DNA from: Pseudomonas piscis
Lineage (GTDB): Bacteria > Pseudomonadota > Gammaproteobacteria > Pseudomonadales > Pseudomonadaceae
Direction of reading: 5' to 3'
Assembly: GCF_009380155.1 (NCBI RefSeq)
Contig: NZ_WHUV01000001.1
Span: 1,860,001-1,924,000 of the forward strand
DNA length: 64,000 bases
Shown: piece after piece, positions 7,640-15,906 of the stretch
Layout: each line of letters opens with the position of its first letter
Numbering within the stretch: the stretch's first letter is position 1
Position numbers and translations under genes: made by a program
The notes under the pieces: model-generated
Database searches by the model: none
Told to the model about the DNA's origin: nothing
Seen by the model: the letters and a program-made list of their open reading frames with translations, nothing else

Positions 7640-8287
7640 ATGGAATCCCAAGTTTTTGAGAATAAGCGCATTGGCGTGGAGGAGTTTACCGGTCAGGTGG
7701 TCACGGGTATGACCTTTCTGGATTGCGATTTTTCCCGGGTCGACCTGTCGGAAACCCAGTTCATCGATTGCAGTTTCTACGATCCCGAGCGCCAGGTCGG
7801 CTGCAACTTTCGCAGTGCCAAGCTCAAGGGCGCCTCGTTCAAGCGCTGTGACCTGACGGTCTGCGTATTCAACTTCGCCAGCGCCCTGGGGCTGGAGATC
7901 ACCGAGTGCAAGGCCCAGGGGGCCGACTTCAGCAGCGCCAGCTTCATGAACGTGATTTCCAGCAAGTCCTGGTTCTGCAATGCCTACATCAACAAGAGCA
8001 ACCTGGCCTACGCCAACTTCTCCAAGGTCAACCTCGAGAAGTGCGAGCTGTGGGACAACCGCTGGACCGGCGCCAATGTCACCGGCGCCACTTTTGCCGG
8101 GTCGGACTTGTCCGGTGGCGAGTTCAGCCTCCTGGATTGGCGAACCGCCGATTTCACCGGCTGCGACCTGACCAACTCGCAGTTGGGCGACCTGGATATC
8201 CGGCTGGTCAACCTGGACGGAGTCAAGCTCGACCGCGACCAGATGAGCCACCTTGCCGCGCGCCTGGGGATCAACGTGATCGGCTAG
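7640..8287 (+). CDS. qnr: Qnr-family pentapeptide-repeat protein (quinolone protection)
   Basis: At 215 aa this matches the Qnr length (about 218) and can be aligned by eye to QnrB throughout: DCDFSRVDLSETQFIDCSFY, KAQGADFSSASFMN, YANFSKVNLEKCELW, GSDLSGGEFSLLDWR, SQLGDLDIR and LGINVIG. Qnr proteins are right-handed beta-helices that mimic DNA and shield DNA gyrase/topoisomerase IV from fluoroquinolones. Both Qnr loops are present: loop A at about 48-55 (YDPERQVG) and loop B at about 102-113 (FMNVISSKSWFC). AGGAAAG precedes the ATG. I see no LexA box (CTG-N10-CAG) upstream, unlike plasmid qnrB. It is chromosomal, with no integron or IS next to it. Whether it raises quinolone MIC cannot be told from sequence. 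Confidence 0.88.
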   Translation: MESQVFENKRIGVEEFTGQVVTGMTFLDCDFSRVDLSETQFIDCSFYDPERQVGCNFRSAKLKGASFKRCDLTVCVFNFASALGLEITECKAQGADFSSASFMNVISSKSWFCNAYINKSNLAYANFSKVNLEKCELWDNRWTGANVTGATFAGSDLSGGEFSLLDWRTADFTGCDLTNSQLGDLDIRLVNLDGVKLDRDQMSHLAARLGINVIG

Positions 8288-8309
8288 CCCGGTACAACGA
8301 GGCAACTGG

Positions 8310-8332
8310 AACCCGCTACGGCGGGTTTTTCA
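8310..8332. terminator. Rho-independent terminator
   Basis: ACCCGC (8311-8316) pairs with GCGGGT (8321-8326) around a TACG loop, followed by a T-run. It ends qnr on the plus strand and lies just past the stop of the converging acetyltransferase gene. Confidence 0.8.
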
Positions 8333-8357
8333 TTGCCCCGGCGCTGGCCCGGCCGTG

Positions 8358-9014
8358 TCAGGGTTCCTTGTGCAGAGGGCGAGCAGGGTTGCCGCAGACC
8401 GTGGTGCCGGGTGCCACGCTGCGGGTCACCACCGCTCCCATGCCCACCACGGCGCCCCGGCCGATGACGATGGGCCGCTGGGGCGTGCCTTGCTTGATGA
8501 TGGCGCCGGCGCCGAGGTAGGCATGGTCCTCGATCACCACCGCCCCATTGCAATGCACGTTGGGCGCGAAGGTGACGAAGTCGCCGATGATGCAGTCATG
8601 GGCGACGTAGCTGTAGAGATTGGCGTGGAAGAACCGGCCGATTCGCACATTGGCCGTCACCACGGCAAATGGGCACAGCACCGCGCCCTCGCCGATCTCG
8701 TTGCACGCCAGGTCCAGTGCATTGGCCGCCATGATGGAGAAGGGCCGGGCCCCGGCGCTGGCCATCCGCGTGGCCAGCTCTTCGCGGATATGGCTGTTGG
8801 CGATGGTGATGTTGAAGTGCCTGGTGGCATCCAGGGCCAGGAACTCCTCGAGTCCCAGCACGCTGAAGCCATTGAGGCAGGTGCCGGCCAGTTGTTCATC
8901 GACGAACACCAGTCGTGCCGTTTGCCAGCACTGCGTCTTGTGCAACTGCTGGGCGGCCAACGGCATCACTTCGCGACCGAAGCCGCCGGCGCCACAAATC
9001 GCGTAGACATCCAT
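8358..9014 (-). CDS. NeuD/PglD-type sugar O/N-acetyltransferase
   Basis: This 218-aa protein has an N-terminal Rossmann-like domain (MDVYAICGAGGFGREVMPLA) and a C-terminal left-handed beta-helix of hexapeptide repeats (IGEGAVLCPFAVVTANVRIG, HLxxxH-type NLYSYVAHDCIIGDFVTFAP, VIGRGAVVGMGAVVTRSVAP), ending in the typical GNPARPL. Family members transfer acetyl from acetyl-CoA to an amino- or hydroxy-sugar during glycan, sialic acid or O-antigen synthesis. GAGGAAA precedes the start. No glycosyltransferase or sugar-nucleotide gene is nearby, so its pathway is elsewhere or it acts alone. It lies between two pentapeptide-repeat genes of opposite orientation. Confidence 0.85.
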   Translation of the reverse strand: MDVYAICGAGGFGREVMPLAAQQLHKTQCWQTARLVFVDEQLAGTCLNGFSVLGLEEFLALDATRHFNITIANSHIREELATRMASAGARPFSIMAANALDLACNEIGEGAVLCPFAVVTANVRIGRFFHANLYSYVAHDCIIGDFVTFAPNVHCNGAVVIEDHAYLGAGAIIKQGTPQRPIVIGRGAVVGMGAVVTRSVAPGTTVCGNPARPLHKEP

Positions 9015-9171
9015 TGTGCATTTCCTCGTTTCCGGGGGCGGGCAGGCGCCAAGCCTAACTCAATTGCCGCGCCTCGCACGCCATTCGAAGGGCCGGGAGC
9101 GAGGCCAACCTTGACCTGCCGGTCCGCTATCCAGAAGATGCCTACCTTCAATCCCAGGCTCAGGAGAGGGC

Positions 9172-9870
9172 ATGCAGGCGCAAGACGGCTACTTCGAAAT
9201 CACCCCCGAGGATCTGCAGGAGCGCTCCCTGGCGCAACTGGCCGCCAGCCAGCCACTGCCCGTGCGTGGCGTGGGCCTGGACCTGAGCGGCCAGGACCTG
9301 TCCCGCAGCAACCTGGCCGGTGCCCATTTCGAACGCTGCAGCTTCAGTGCTACCAACCTCACCGCTGCCAACCTGGCCAACAGCCGCTGGACCAGTTGCC
9401 GGGCCGGCCAGGCGACACTGCGCTCGGCGGTGCTCACCGATGCCCGCTTCGAACGCTGCGACCTGAACAACACCCTGTGGCAACGCAGCAAGGTCGCCCA
9501 TGTGCAGTTCGAAGGCTGCAAGCTCACCGGCGCCAACTTCGCCGATGTCTCGGCCCTGGGCCTGGGCTTCTCCGACTGCCTGCTCAACAGCGCCATGCTG
9601 TCCGGTATCTCGTTCTACAAGGCGCAGCTGTATCGCATCGATTTCAGCGAAGCGGACCTGACCTATTGCGACTTTCGCAAGGCAGTGTTCATCGAGGGGG
9701 GCAGCCTGTCCCTGGCCCGGGTGAACAATGCCCGTTTCGACGACGCCGACCTGCGTGAAGCCAGCCTGCAGGGCCTGCGACTGGTGGATGCGAAGCTGTT
9801 CAAGGGCGCGATCATCTCCCGTAGCCAAGCCGGCATGCTCCTGGCCGGCCTGGGCCTGACGGTCCTCTGA
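9172..9870 (+). CDS. Pentapeptide-repeat protein (second copy type)
   Basis: This 232-aa protein has pentapeptide repeats A(D/N)LxX/F: LDLSGQDLSRSNLAGAHFER, NLTAANLANSRW, RFERCDLNNTLW, GANFADVSALGLGFSDC and DFSEADLTYCDF. About 25 leading residues are non-repeat. It should fold as a right-handed quadrilateral beta-helix. It ends LGLTVL, echoing the LGINVIG end of the Qnr homologue, and shares the SALGL turn, so the two may be distant paralogues. It lacks the YDxExQxGCNF loop of Qnr. A gyrase-related role is possible but not shown. AGGAGAGGGC precedes the ATG. Its stop is 1 base from the end of the converging LysR gene. Confidence 0.8.
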   Translation: MQAQDGYFEITPEDLQERSLAQLAASQPLPVRGVGLDLSGQDLSRSNLAGAHFERCSFSATNLTAANLANSRWTSCRAGQATLRSAVLTDARFERCDLNNTLWQRSKVAHVQFEGCKLTGANFADVSALGLGFSDCLLNSAMLSGISFYKAQLYRIDFSEADLTYCDFRKAVFIEGGSLSLARVNNARFDDADLREASLQGLRLVDAKLFKGAIISRSQAGMLLAGLGLTVL

Positions 9871-9871
9871 A

Positions 9872-10777
9872 TCAGGCCTGCCGGGCCTGGTGCAGGTTTT
9901 CCAGTACGCCGATGAAGGCCTGCGCCAGGGGGCTGCGCTTCTGGCTGTGGGTCAGTACCAGCAACGGAGCGGTGGCGCCCAGGTCCACCACCGGCCGGTA
10001 GCTCACGCCTTTTTTCGCCAGGGTCCGGGTGCAACTGGGCACCAGGGCGATACCCTGGCCCGCGGCGACCAGGGCGATGATCGAGGTGATCTGGCGCCCG
10101 CTGGGCCCCGGCCGCAGGGGCAGGTCGTTGCGACGGTACAGCTGTTCGATGGCTTCATTGAGCCCAGAGCCATAGCCGGCCGGAAACAGGATCAGCGGCG
10201 ACTCGCTGAGTTCGGCCAGGGTCACCTCGGCCTGGGCCGCCAACGGGCTGTCGCTGGCCAGCGCCGCCACCAGCGGCTCGTCCCCCAGGGACAGGGTGTG
10301 GATCTCGGCCAGCTCGTCCGGCGGCTGCATCCGGCTCAGGCCGATGTCGATCCGCCCATCGACGATCTGCGCCCACTGGCTGGCCGAGGCGCCTTCCACC
10401 AGTGTCAACTGCACCTCGGGAAAGCGCTGGGCGAAGGCCTGGATCGCCTCGCTGAACAACTCCGACAAGGCGATCGAGCTGGCATATCCCAGGGCCAGTT
10501 GCCCGGCGCTGCCGGCGGCCAGCTTGGCGGCCATGGCCTCGGCCAGTTCCATTTGCTCCAGCACCGCCCGGGCATAGGGTAAAAAATGCAGGCCCTGGGC
10601 CGTGAGGGTCACGCTGCGGCTGGTGCGATCGAACAAGCGAAACCCCAGCTCGCTCTCCAGCGCCGAGATCTGTCGGGTCAGAGGAGGTTGCGCCAGATGC
10701 AGGCGCAACGCGGCGCGGCCGAAGTGCAGTTCTTCGGCGACGGTCAGAAAATAACGCAGCCTGCGTAGATCGAGCAT
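9872..10777 (-). CDS. LysR-family transcriptional regulator
   Basis: This 301-aa protein has an N-terminal HTH (MLDLRRLRYFLTVAEELHFG, then PLTRQISALESELGFRLFDR) and a co-inducer domain with GQLALGYASSIALSELFSEA and VDGRIDIGLSRM. The HTH and the 'RLRYFLTVAEELHFGRAA' start are typical of the BenM/CatM/AlsR subgroup, which answers to small aromatic or organic acids. It is divergent from an MFS exporter 95 bases away, which is its likely target. AGG immediately precedes the ATG, so the ribosome site is weak. Confidence 0.88.
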   Translation of the reverse strand: MLDLRRLRYFLTVAEELHFGRAALRLHLAQPPLTRQISALESELGFRLFDRTSRSVTLTAQGLHFLPYARAVLEQMELAEAMAAKLAAGSAGQLALGYASSIALSELFSEAIQAFAQRFPEVQLTLVEGASASQWAQIVDGRIDIGLSRMQPPDELAEIHTLSLGDEPLVAALASDSPLAAQAEVTLAELSESPLILFPAGYGSGLNEAIEQLYRRNDLPLRPGPSGRQITSIIALVAAGQGIALVPSCTRTLAKKGVSYRPVVDLGATAPLLVLTHSQKRSPLAQAFIGVLENLHQARQA

Positions 10778-10872
10778 CCTGTTCCCTGGGTATTGATCGG
10801 TCGGAAATCGGTATTGGTCCTGGTCCAGCGACGTATTTTATAAAAGCCTTTCGCCACAAAACGAGAGGTTTC

Positions 10873-12048
10873 ATGTCCCTGTTTGCACACCGTGCCCGCC
10901 TGGCCCTGTTTCTATGTGGCTGCGCCGCCTTCCTCAACCTGTATGCGACCCAGGGCATCCTCCCGGTGTTCGCTGCGGATTTTGCCGTGAGCGCCAGGGA
11001 AGCGGGCTGGAGCATCACCGTCACCACCTTGGCGGTGGCTCTCGGGGCGCCATTCACCAGCCGCTTGAGCAGTGCCTGGGATCAACGCCGGGTGATAGTG
11101 CTGGCAGCGCTGGCCCTGGCGCTGCCAGCTGTGCTGGTGGCCTGCGCTGGCAACCTGGCCCAGTTGCTGCTGTGGCGTTTTGTCGAAGGCCTGCTGATTC
11201 CCCTGGTCTTCGCCACCAGCGTTGCCTACATCGGCGACCGCTGGCGCGGCGGCATGATCACCGAGGTCACCAGCCTGTATGTGGCCGGCACCGTGCTCGG
11301 TGGGTTCGCCGGGCGCTTCGTCACGGGTGTCGCGACCCAGTACCTGGGCTGGCGCGAGGCCTTCGCGCTGCTGGCGGGTCTGAGCCTGCTGCTTGGCCTG
11401 GCCATCCACTGGCTGTTGCCGGCCAATCCGCCGGCGGCCGAGCGCCATCTGGCCGAGCGTCGTGGCAGTTGGCGTCAACTCTGCGGCAAGCCCTTGCTGG
11501 CGTCCTACGCCGTGGGGTTCTGCGTGCTGTTCGCGCAAGTCGCCACCTTCACCTACGCCGGGCTCTACCTTGGCCAGCCGCCATTCGAATTGGGCCCGGC
11601 GGCCCTGGGAGCGCTCTATGGCGTGTTCCTGCTGGCGCTGGTGGTGATCCCGCTCGCCGGGCGCCTGAGCAAGTCCCGGCCCCAGGCCGAACTGTTGCTG
11701 GTGGCGGCATCGCTGGGTGTCTGCGGCTCGGCCCTGAGCCTGTTGTCGTCATTGTGGCTGATGGTGCTGGGCCTGGCCCTGAGCTCCACCGGGGTGTTCC
11801 TGGCCCAGGCGGCGGCCAATGCCTTCATCAGCGCCAGCGCCGGGCCGCACAAGGCCAGGGCGGTGGGGCTGTACCTGACCTGCTACTACCTGGGCGGCAG
11901 CGCTGGCGCCGTGCTGCCGGCAGTACTCTGGAACCGCTGGGGCTGGCCGGGCTGCGTGGCGTTGATCCTGGCGTTCCAGGTGCTGGCCCTGCTGATCGGC
12001 TGGCACGGTTGGCGCGCGCCGCGGCCACGCCAGCAACTGGCCAGCTGA
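10873..12048 (+). CDS. MFS transporter, YnfM/YdhP-like efflux type
   Basis: This 391-aa protein has about 12 transmembrane segments and begins RLALFLCGCAAFLNLYATQG. That start and the following PVFAADFAVSAREAGWSITV resemble the YnfM-type exporters of the arabinose-efflux branch of the MFS. The loop 2-3 motif is SRLSSAWDQRRVI. It is likely a proton-driven inner-membrane exporter of a small toxic or metabolic compound; the substrate is unknown. GAGAGG lies 4 bases before the ATG. It is the first gene of a probable three-gene operon (24 bases to the next gene, then an 8-base overlap) and is divergent from a LysR regulator. Confidence 0.88.
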   Translation: MSLFAHRARLALFLCGCAAFLNLYATQGILPVFAADFAVSAREAGWSITVTTLAVALGAPFTSRLSSAWDQRRVIVLAALALALPAVLVACAGNLAQLLLWRFVEGLLIPLVFATSVAYIGDRWRGGMITEVTSLYVAGTVLGGFAGRFVTGVATQYLGWREAFALLAGLSLLLGLAIHWLLPANPPAAERHLAERRGSWRQLCGKPLLASYAVGFCVLFAQVATFTYAGLYLGQPPFELGPAALGALYGVFLLALVVIPLAGRLSKSRPQAELLLVAASLGVCGSALSLLSSLWLMVLGLALSSTGVFLAQAAANAFISASAGPHKARAVGLYLTCYYLGGSAGAVLPAVLWNRWGWPGCVALILAFQVLALLIGWHGWRAPRPRQQLAS

Positions 12049-12072
12049 TGCAGCCCCAAGGGACTACCTGAG

Positions 12073-12936
12073 ATGAGCCTGAGCGATCTGCCGCTGCGCC
12101 AGAGCCAATTGTTGAAGTTCGTCGAGCCGCTGCTCAACGACATGCCCGCCAGTGCCTGGAAGCATGCGCTGTTCGAGGCATTCTGGAGCCAGCGGTGCGA
12201 CCTGCTGGCCATCGAGGATGCCTTCTTGAAGCTGGTCGAATACCCGGGGCTGGGGCCGGGGCTGGCGAGCTTCTTCGCCGGCTGGTGGCAGGTCCATGAC
12301 GGCCTGCGCGTTGACGCCATCCCAGCTAGATGCCTGGAGTCGCTGGTCGCCGACAGCCCCTCGGCCTGCGGTCATCGCGAGTGGGCCGAGGCCAGCCTCG
12401 GCCAGGGACGGCCGGGCGCCGGTGCGCCGCCCGGGGCAGGGCAGGACCGCGCCCCGCAGCTGTTCCAGGCCATGGCTGGATTGGCCTGCGGCAATGACCG
12501 CTGGCTGCAGCGCACGCATCGCGTGCCTGCGGTCCTGGAGTTTCGCCAGTGGCTGGAGGCCGGTTACCTGGATGGCCAGTTGCCCGGGCTGCAGGCCAAC
12601 CTGGTCCGGCAGGTCTACGTGCTGGGCGAGGCGCGGTATCTGCAACCGCTGCTCCAGCGCTGGCTGGCCGGTACCCAGGGGTGGCCTGCGCAGCTCGCAC
12701 CGGCTGCCCAGGCCTGGTGCCAACTGCACGCCGGATCGCTGCAGCAGGCGCGCTTCCAGTCGGCCCTGGCCGCCGTCGATGCCTGCACCGAGGCCATGGC
12801 GATCGCCCCCGACGAGCCCGCCGCCCGCAACCTGTTCGCCCAGTACTTGCAGCGCCGTTCCCGGGCCATGCTCGCTTGCGCCCGGGTACTGCCCGCCGAT
12901 TCTTCCCCCAACCCATCCGGCCACCCCCATGAATGA
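12073..12936 (+). CDS. Hypothetical 287-aa protein between two MFS genes
   Basis: The product reads as a mostly helical soluble protein: QSQLLKFVEPLLNDMPASAW, LFEAFWSQRCDLLAIEDAFL, FRQWLEAGYLDGQLPGLQAN and ARFQSALAAVDACTEAMAIA. No signal peptide is present. A stretch around residues 105-135 is unusually Gly/Pro/Ala-rich (GQGRPGAGAPPGAGQDRAP) and unlike the rest. A compensated frameshift there is possible, but neither other frame reads better. AAGGGA lies 9 bases before the ATG. The stop overlaps the start of the next gene (ATGAATGA), implying translational coupling. I do not recognise the family; the helical pattern is loosely like heme-oxygenase/TenA-like folds. Confidence 0.65.
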   Translation: MSLSDLPLRQSQLLKFVEPLLNDMPASAWKHALFEAFWSQRCDLLAIEDAFLKLVEYPGLGPGLASFFAGWWQVHDGLRVDAIPARCLESLVADSPSACGHREWAEASLGQGRPGAGAPPGAGQDRAPQLFQAMAGLACGNDRWLQRTHRVPAVLEFRQWLEAGYLDGQLPGLQANLVRQVYVLGEARYLQPLLQRWLAGTQGWPAQLAPAAQAWCQLHAGSLQQARFQSALAAVDACTEAMAIAPDEPAARNLFAQYLQRRSRAMLACARVLPADSSPNPSGHPHE

Positions 12937-14149
12937 CCAGAACCCCGCGATTCCCGCTGTAGCCTCCGCCAGCGCCGCCCAGGTGCGGCGCCGCTCGCTG
13001 CTGGCCGGTTGCAGCGCCCACGCCGTGCACGATGGCCTGACCGATGTGATCTATGTCCTGCTGCCGGTGTGGCAGGCCCAGTTCGCCATGAGCTATGCCC
13101 AGGTCGGCCTCTTGCGCGGGGTCTATGCCGGGATGATGGCCGGCGTCCAACTGCTGGCCAGCCGCGCGGCCGGGCGCTGGGGGCGCGAGCGCCTGCTGGT
13201 GGGAGGAACCGCGCTGGCCGGCCTGGCCTATCTGCTGGTCGGGCAGGCGACCGGCCTGGGCGTGCTGTTCCTGGCGCTGTTGCTGGGCGGCCTGGGGGCC
13301 AGTACCCAGCACCCGCTGGCCTCGTCGCTGATTACCGATACCCATGAGGCTGGTGGCGGGGTCAAGGAGGCCCTGGCGCAATACAACTTCGCCGGCGATA
13401 TCGGCAAGACCCTGGTTCCCGGTGTGGTGGGCCTGTTGCTGGCGCTGGTCAGCTGGCGCGCCAGCGTGACCCTGGTGGGCCTGCTGGGGTTGGCCGCGGC
13501 CTTGCTGCTGTGGTGGTTGCTCCCGTCCCGGGCCAGCACTTCGGCGCTGCGCGACAAGGCACCCAGGATCCTCAGCGGCCAGGGTTCGGTAGGTGGCCTG
13601 TGGGCGCTGATCGTCACCGGCACCCTGGACAGCGCGGTGCGCATGGGCTTCTTGACCTTCCTGCCATTCCTGCTCAAGGCCAAGGGCGCCGGCAGCGCCG
13701 GAATCGGCCTGGCCCTGACCCTGCTGTTCATCGGCGGCGCGTTCGGCAAGCTGTTCTGCGGTTACCTGGGGGCACGCATCGGCATGATGAAGACCGTCTG
13801 GCTGACCGAATCCAGCACGGCGTGCCTGATCGTCCTGGCGGTGTTCCTGCCCTATGGCGCCCTGATGGTGACGCTGCCGCTGCTGGGCCTGGTGCTCAAC
13901 GGCACCTCGTCGGTGCTGTATGGCGCAGTGCCGGACCTGGCAGGGGCCGGCAAGCGCGAGCAGGCATTCTCGCTGTTCTACACCGGCACCATCGGCGGCG
14001 GCGCGTTGGCCCCGATGCTGGCCGGACTGCTCAGCGATGTCGCCGGCGTGGCGCCGGCGGTGATGGTCCTGGCGGCGCTCCTGCTGCTGACGTTGCCCCT
14101 GTCCTGGCAGGTGCAGCGCGGGCTGCCAGCTGCAGCTGGCACGCCATGA
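12929..14149 (+). CDS. MFS transporter, fosmidomycin-resistance (Fsr)-like
   Basis: This 406-aa protein has about 12 transmembrane segments. After a short polar N-terminus it reads SAHAVHDGLTDVIYVLLPVW, the H-x-x-H-D-x-x-x-D-x-x-Y pattern typical of Fsr-type exporters, followed by FAMSYAQVGLLRGVYAGMMA. The A-loop GRWGRERLLVGG and later GARIGMMKTVWLTE are MFS signature loops. It is likely a drug or metabolite/H+ antiporter. The start at 12929 overlaps the previous stop by 8 bases, so it is co-translated with the unknown protein. The operon as a whole (exporter, unknown, exporter) suggests export or tolerance of a compound sensed by the divergent LysR protein. Confidence 0.85.
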   Translation: MNDQNPAIPAVASASAAQVRRRSLLAGCSAHAVHDGLTDVIYVLLPVWQAQFAMSYAQVGLLRGVYAGMMAGVQLLASRAAGRWGRERLLVGGTALAGLAYLLVGQATGLGVLFLALLLGGLGASTQHPLASSLITDTHEAGGGVKEALAQYNFAGDIGKTLVPGVVGLLLALVSWRASVTLVGLLGLAAALLLWWLLPSRASTSALRDKAPRILSGQGSVGGLWALIVTGTLDSAVRMGFLTFLPFLLKAKGAGSAGIGLALTLLFIGGAFGKLFCGYLGARIGMMKTVWLTESSTACLIVLAVFLPYGALMVTLPLLGLVLNGTSSVLYGAVPDLAGAGKREQAFSLFYTGTIGGGALAPMLAGLLSDVAGVAPAVMVLAALLLLTLPLSWQVQRGLPAAAGTP

Positions 14150-14314
14150 ACGAAGGCTCGAGGATGGAAAGAGACAAGGGCATGGCGCTGCTGGCGTGGT
14201 GCTCCTGCACTGTTTTTCACACAGATTTACAGCTGCCGGAACAGCACCGCGCTAGCCTGGGCACTCGCAGGCCACCAGCCAGGGGAGGTGCGTGGTCACG
14301 CAACGACAATCTCG

Positions 14315-15052
14315 ATGGATGCCCTGATGAGCCTGTTTGCAACGAGCATTTACCACTACTGGCAATCCAGCTTGAGTGCCCTCGAAGGCTTGCGGGAGGA
14401 CGGCGGCTTCAGCGTGCGGGTCGATCCCGGGCTGGAAGACCAATCGCGCCTGATGCTGCTGCGCACTCCCGGCGGCAGCCAGGCAGTGTTGACCCCGGGC
14501 TTGGCGCAGATCCTCGGTCTGGCCGAGGGACCGGTGGATACCGAGGCCGCCTTCCTGGCGCGCCTGGAGCAGGCCGGTATCCGCCTCAACGGCGCCGACC
14601 ATGTGTTCTATTACCCCCGGCAACGTCACGCCGAGCTGTTGCGCGATACGGCCCTGGGCGATACCCGGGCATTGTCGGCGGCGGACGAGCAGCGGTTCGC
14701 CCGCTTCCAGTCCAGCGCCAGCGCAGAGGACCTGGACAATGCCTATGTCGAACTGGATCACTGGGCGGTGTTCGGCGCTTTCGAACAGGACCGGCTGGTG
14801 GCGGCGGCGAGCATGTATGCCTGGGACGGGTCGCCGCTCGCCGATCTGGGCGTGCTGACCCTGGAGGCGTTTCGCGGCCGGGGCCATGCCCGCAGGTTGG
14901 TGCGGGCGATCTGCCGGCATGCCCTGGAGCAGGGCCAGGAGCCGCAGTACCGCTGCCAGGTCGACAACCTGGCCTCGGTGGCGCTGGCTCGGGCGGCGGG
15001 GCTGGAGCTGTTCGGCCAGTGGCTGGTGATCCACCCCGATTGCGAGATCTGA
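14315..15052 (+). CDS. GNAT-family N-acetyltransferase
   Basis: The 245-aa form starts at ATG 14315 (MDALMSLFATSIYHYWQSSL). An N-terminal domain (about 1-120) precedes a C-terminal GNAT fold with FGAFEQDRLVAAASMYAWDG, LGVLTLEAFRGRGHARRLVR (the R/Q-x-x-G-x-G/A CoA loop) and NLASVALARAAGLELFGQWL. The layout resembles the 'GNAT with N-terminal partner' proteins that acetylate small amines; the substrate is unknown. GGGGAGG at 14283-14288 lies rather far upstream, so ATG 14327 or a GTG start at 14288 cannot be excluded. It converges with the luxR gene of the lipopeptide locus and marks the left edge of that locus. Confidence 0.78.
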   Translation: MDALMSLFATSIYHYWQSSLSALEGLREDGGFSVRVDPGLEDQSRLMLLRTPGGSQAVLTPGLAQILGLAEGPVDTEAAFLARLEQAGIRLNGADHVFYYPRQRHAELLRDTALGDTRALSAADEQRFARFQSSASAEDLDNAYVELDHWAVFGAFEQDRLVAAASMYAWDGSPLADLGVLTLEAFRGRGHARRLVRAICRHALEQGQEPQYRCQVDNLASVALARAAGLELFGQWLVIHPDCEI

Positions 15053-15094
15053 CGGCTTAGCGGTGCAGGCGGGTGTGGCCCGGGCCGTGCCGGT

Positions 15095-15889
15095 TCAGGC
15101 GCCCACCATCCACTTGGCCAGGCCGTGGCGGCCACTGACCCCGAGCTTGGCGGCGGCGCGCTTGAGGTAGGTCTCGATGGAGCTGTTCTTCACGCTCAGG
15201 CGCTGGGCCATCTCCGGCACGGTACCGCCGGTGAGCAGCCCCAGGCAGACTTCTTTTTCCCGGGCCGAGAGGGTGATATCGCCCAGTGACAGGCGTTCGT
15301 CGAACTCGCGCTGCAATGGTGACTGCTCCTGGTTGTCCCGGGGGCGGCTGGTCCAGCTGCGCAGGTTCTTCAGGGCTTGCTGGCGATGCATCTGCGCATG
15401 GCGTTCCAGCAGCGGCAGCAGGGTCGAGGACAGGCTCTTGAGGAACGACAGCTCGGACAGGGAAAACCCACCCTGGGTCGATTCGCGGTAGAGCGCGATC
15501 ACGCAGCGGCGGTTGGCCTTGCGCGACACCAGGTGGCATTGGTGCGGGGTATTGCGTGCTTGCCGGGCATGGACCTGGGCGTTGATCTGGATCAGCAGCG
15601 AATCATCCATTTCCAGCATTTTGTGCAGCAGCGGTTCTTGGCGCCGGGCGGCTTCCGGCAGTTGTTCCGGCTGTCCGGCACGTCCCAGCAGGGTGATTTC
15701 CTCGGCGCGGGTCTGGCGCTCGTCGAGGGTCCATTCACTGAGTACCAGATGATCGGCCGGCACCAGTTTGTTCACCAGTTCGAGCATGTTCGCGGCGAAC
15801 TGGCCCTGGCCGGTGTTGGAGATCAACTGCCCCAGTTCCAAGTAGAAATTCGGTGTTTCCAGGTTGGCGATACTGCTGGTCAGACTCAT
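15095..15889 (-). CDS. LuxR-type regulator of the lipopeptide locus (left)
   Basis: This 264-aa protein has a C-terminal LuxR/FixJ HTH (ITLSAREKEVCLGLLTGGTV, then SSIETYLKRAAAKLGVSGRH). No acyl-homoserine-lactone-binding domain or phosphoreceiver is recognisable in the N-terminal 190 residues. This is the architecture of the ViscAR/MassAR-type activators that flank lipopeptide NRPS genes in Pseudomonas. The start at ATG 15889 is preceded by AGGG and by an Rsm-type hairpin; the frame extends further upstream but without a ribosome site. It is divergent from NRPS A across about 0.5 kb, and probably activates the NRPS genes. Confidence 0.9.
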   Translation of the reverse strand: MSLTSSIANLETPNFYLELGQLISNTGQGQFAANMLELVNKLVPADHLVLSEWTLDERQTRAEEITLLGRAGQPEQLPEAARRQEPLLHKMLEMDDSLLIQINAQVHARQARNTPHQCHLVSRKANRRCVIALYRESTQGGFSLSELSFLKSLSSTLLPLLERHAQMHRQQALKNLRSWTSRPRDNQEQSPLQREFDERLSLGDITLSAREKEVCLGLLTGGTVPEMAQRLSVKNSSIETYLKRAAAKLGVSGRHGLAKWMVGA

Positions 15890-15896
15890 ATCCCTA

Positions 15897-15906
15897 TCAT
15901 CCTTGA
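15897..15906 (-). promoter_or_regulatory. RsmA/RsmE (CsrA) binding hairpin in luxR leader
   Basis: The minus strand reads TCAAGGATGA, an exact match to the Rsm consensus (A/U)CANGGANG(U/A). ATCA and TGAT can pair to place AGGA in a tetraloop, 8 bases before the luxR ATG. This is the classic site through which Rsm proteins block translation until GacA-driven small RNAs titrate them. Function is inferred from the consensus. Confidence 0.72.
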
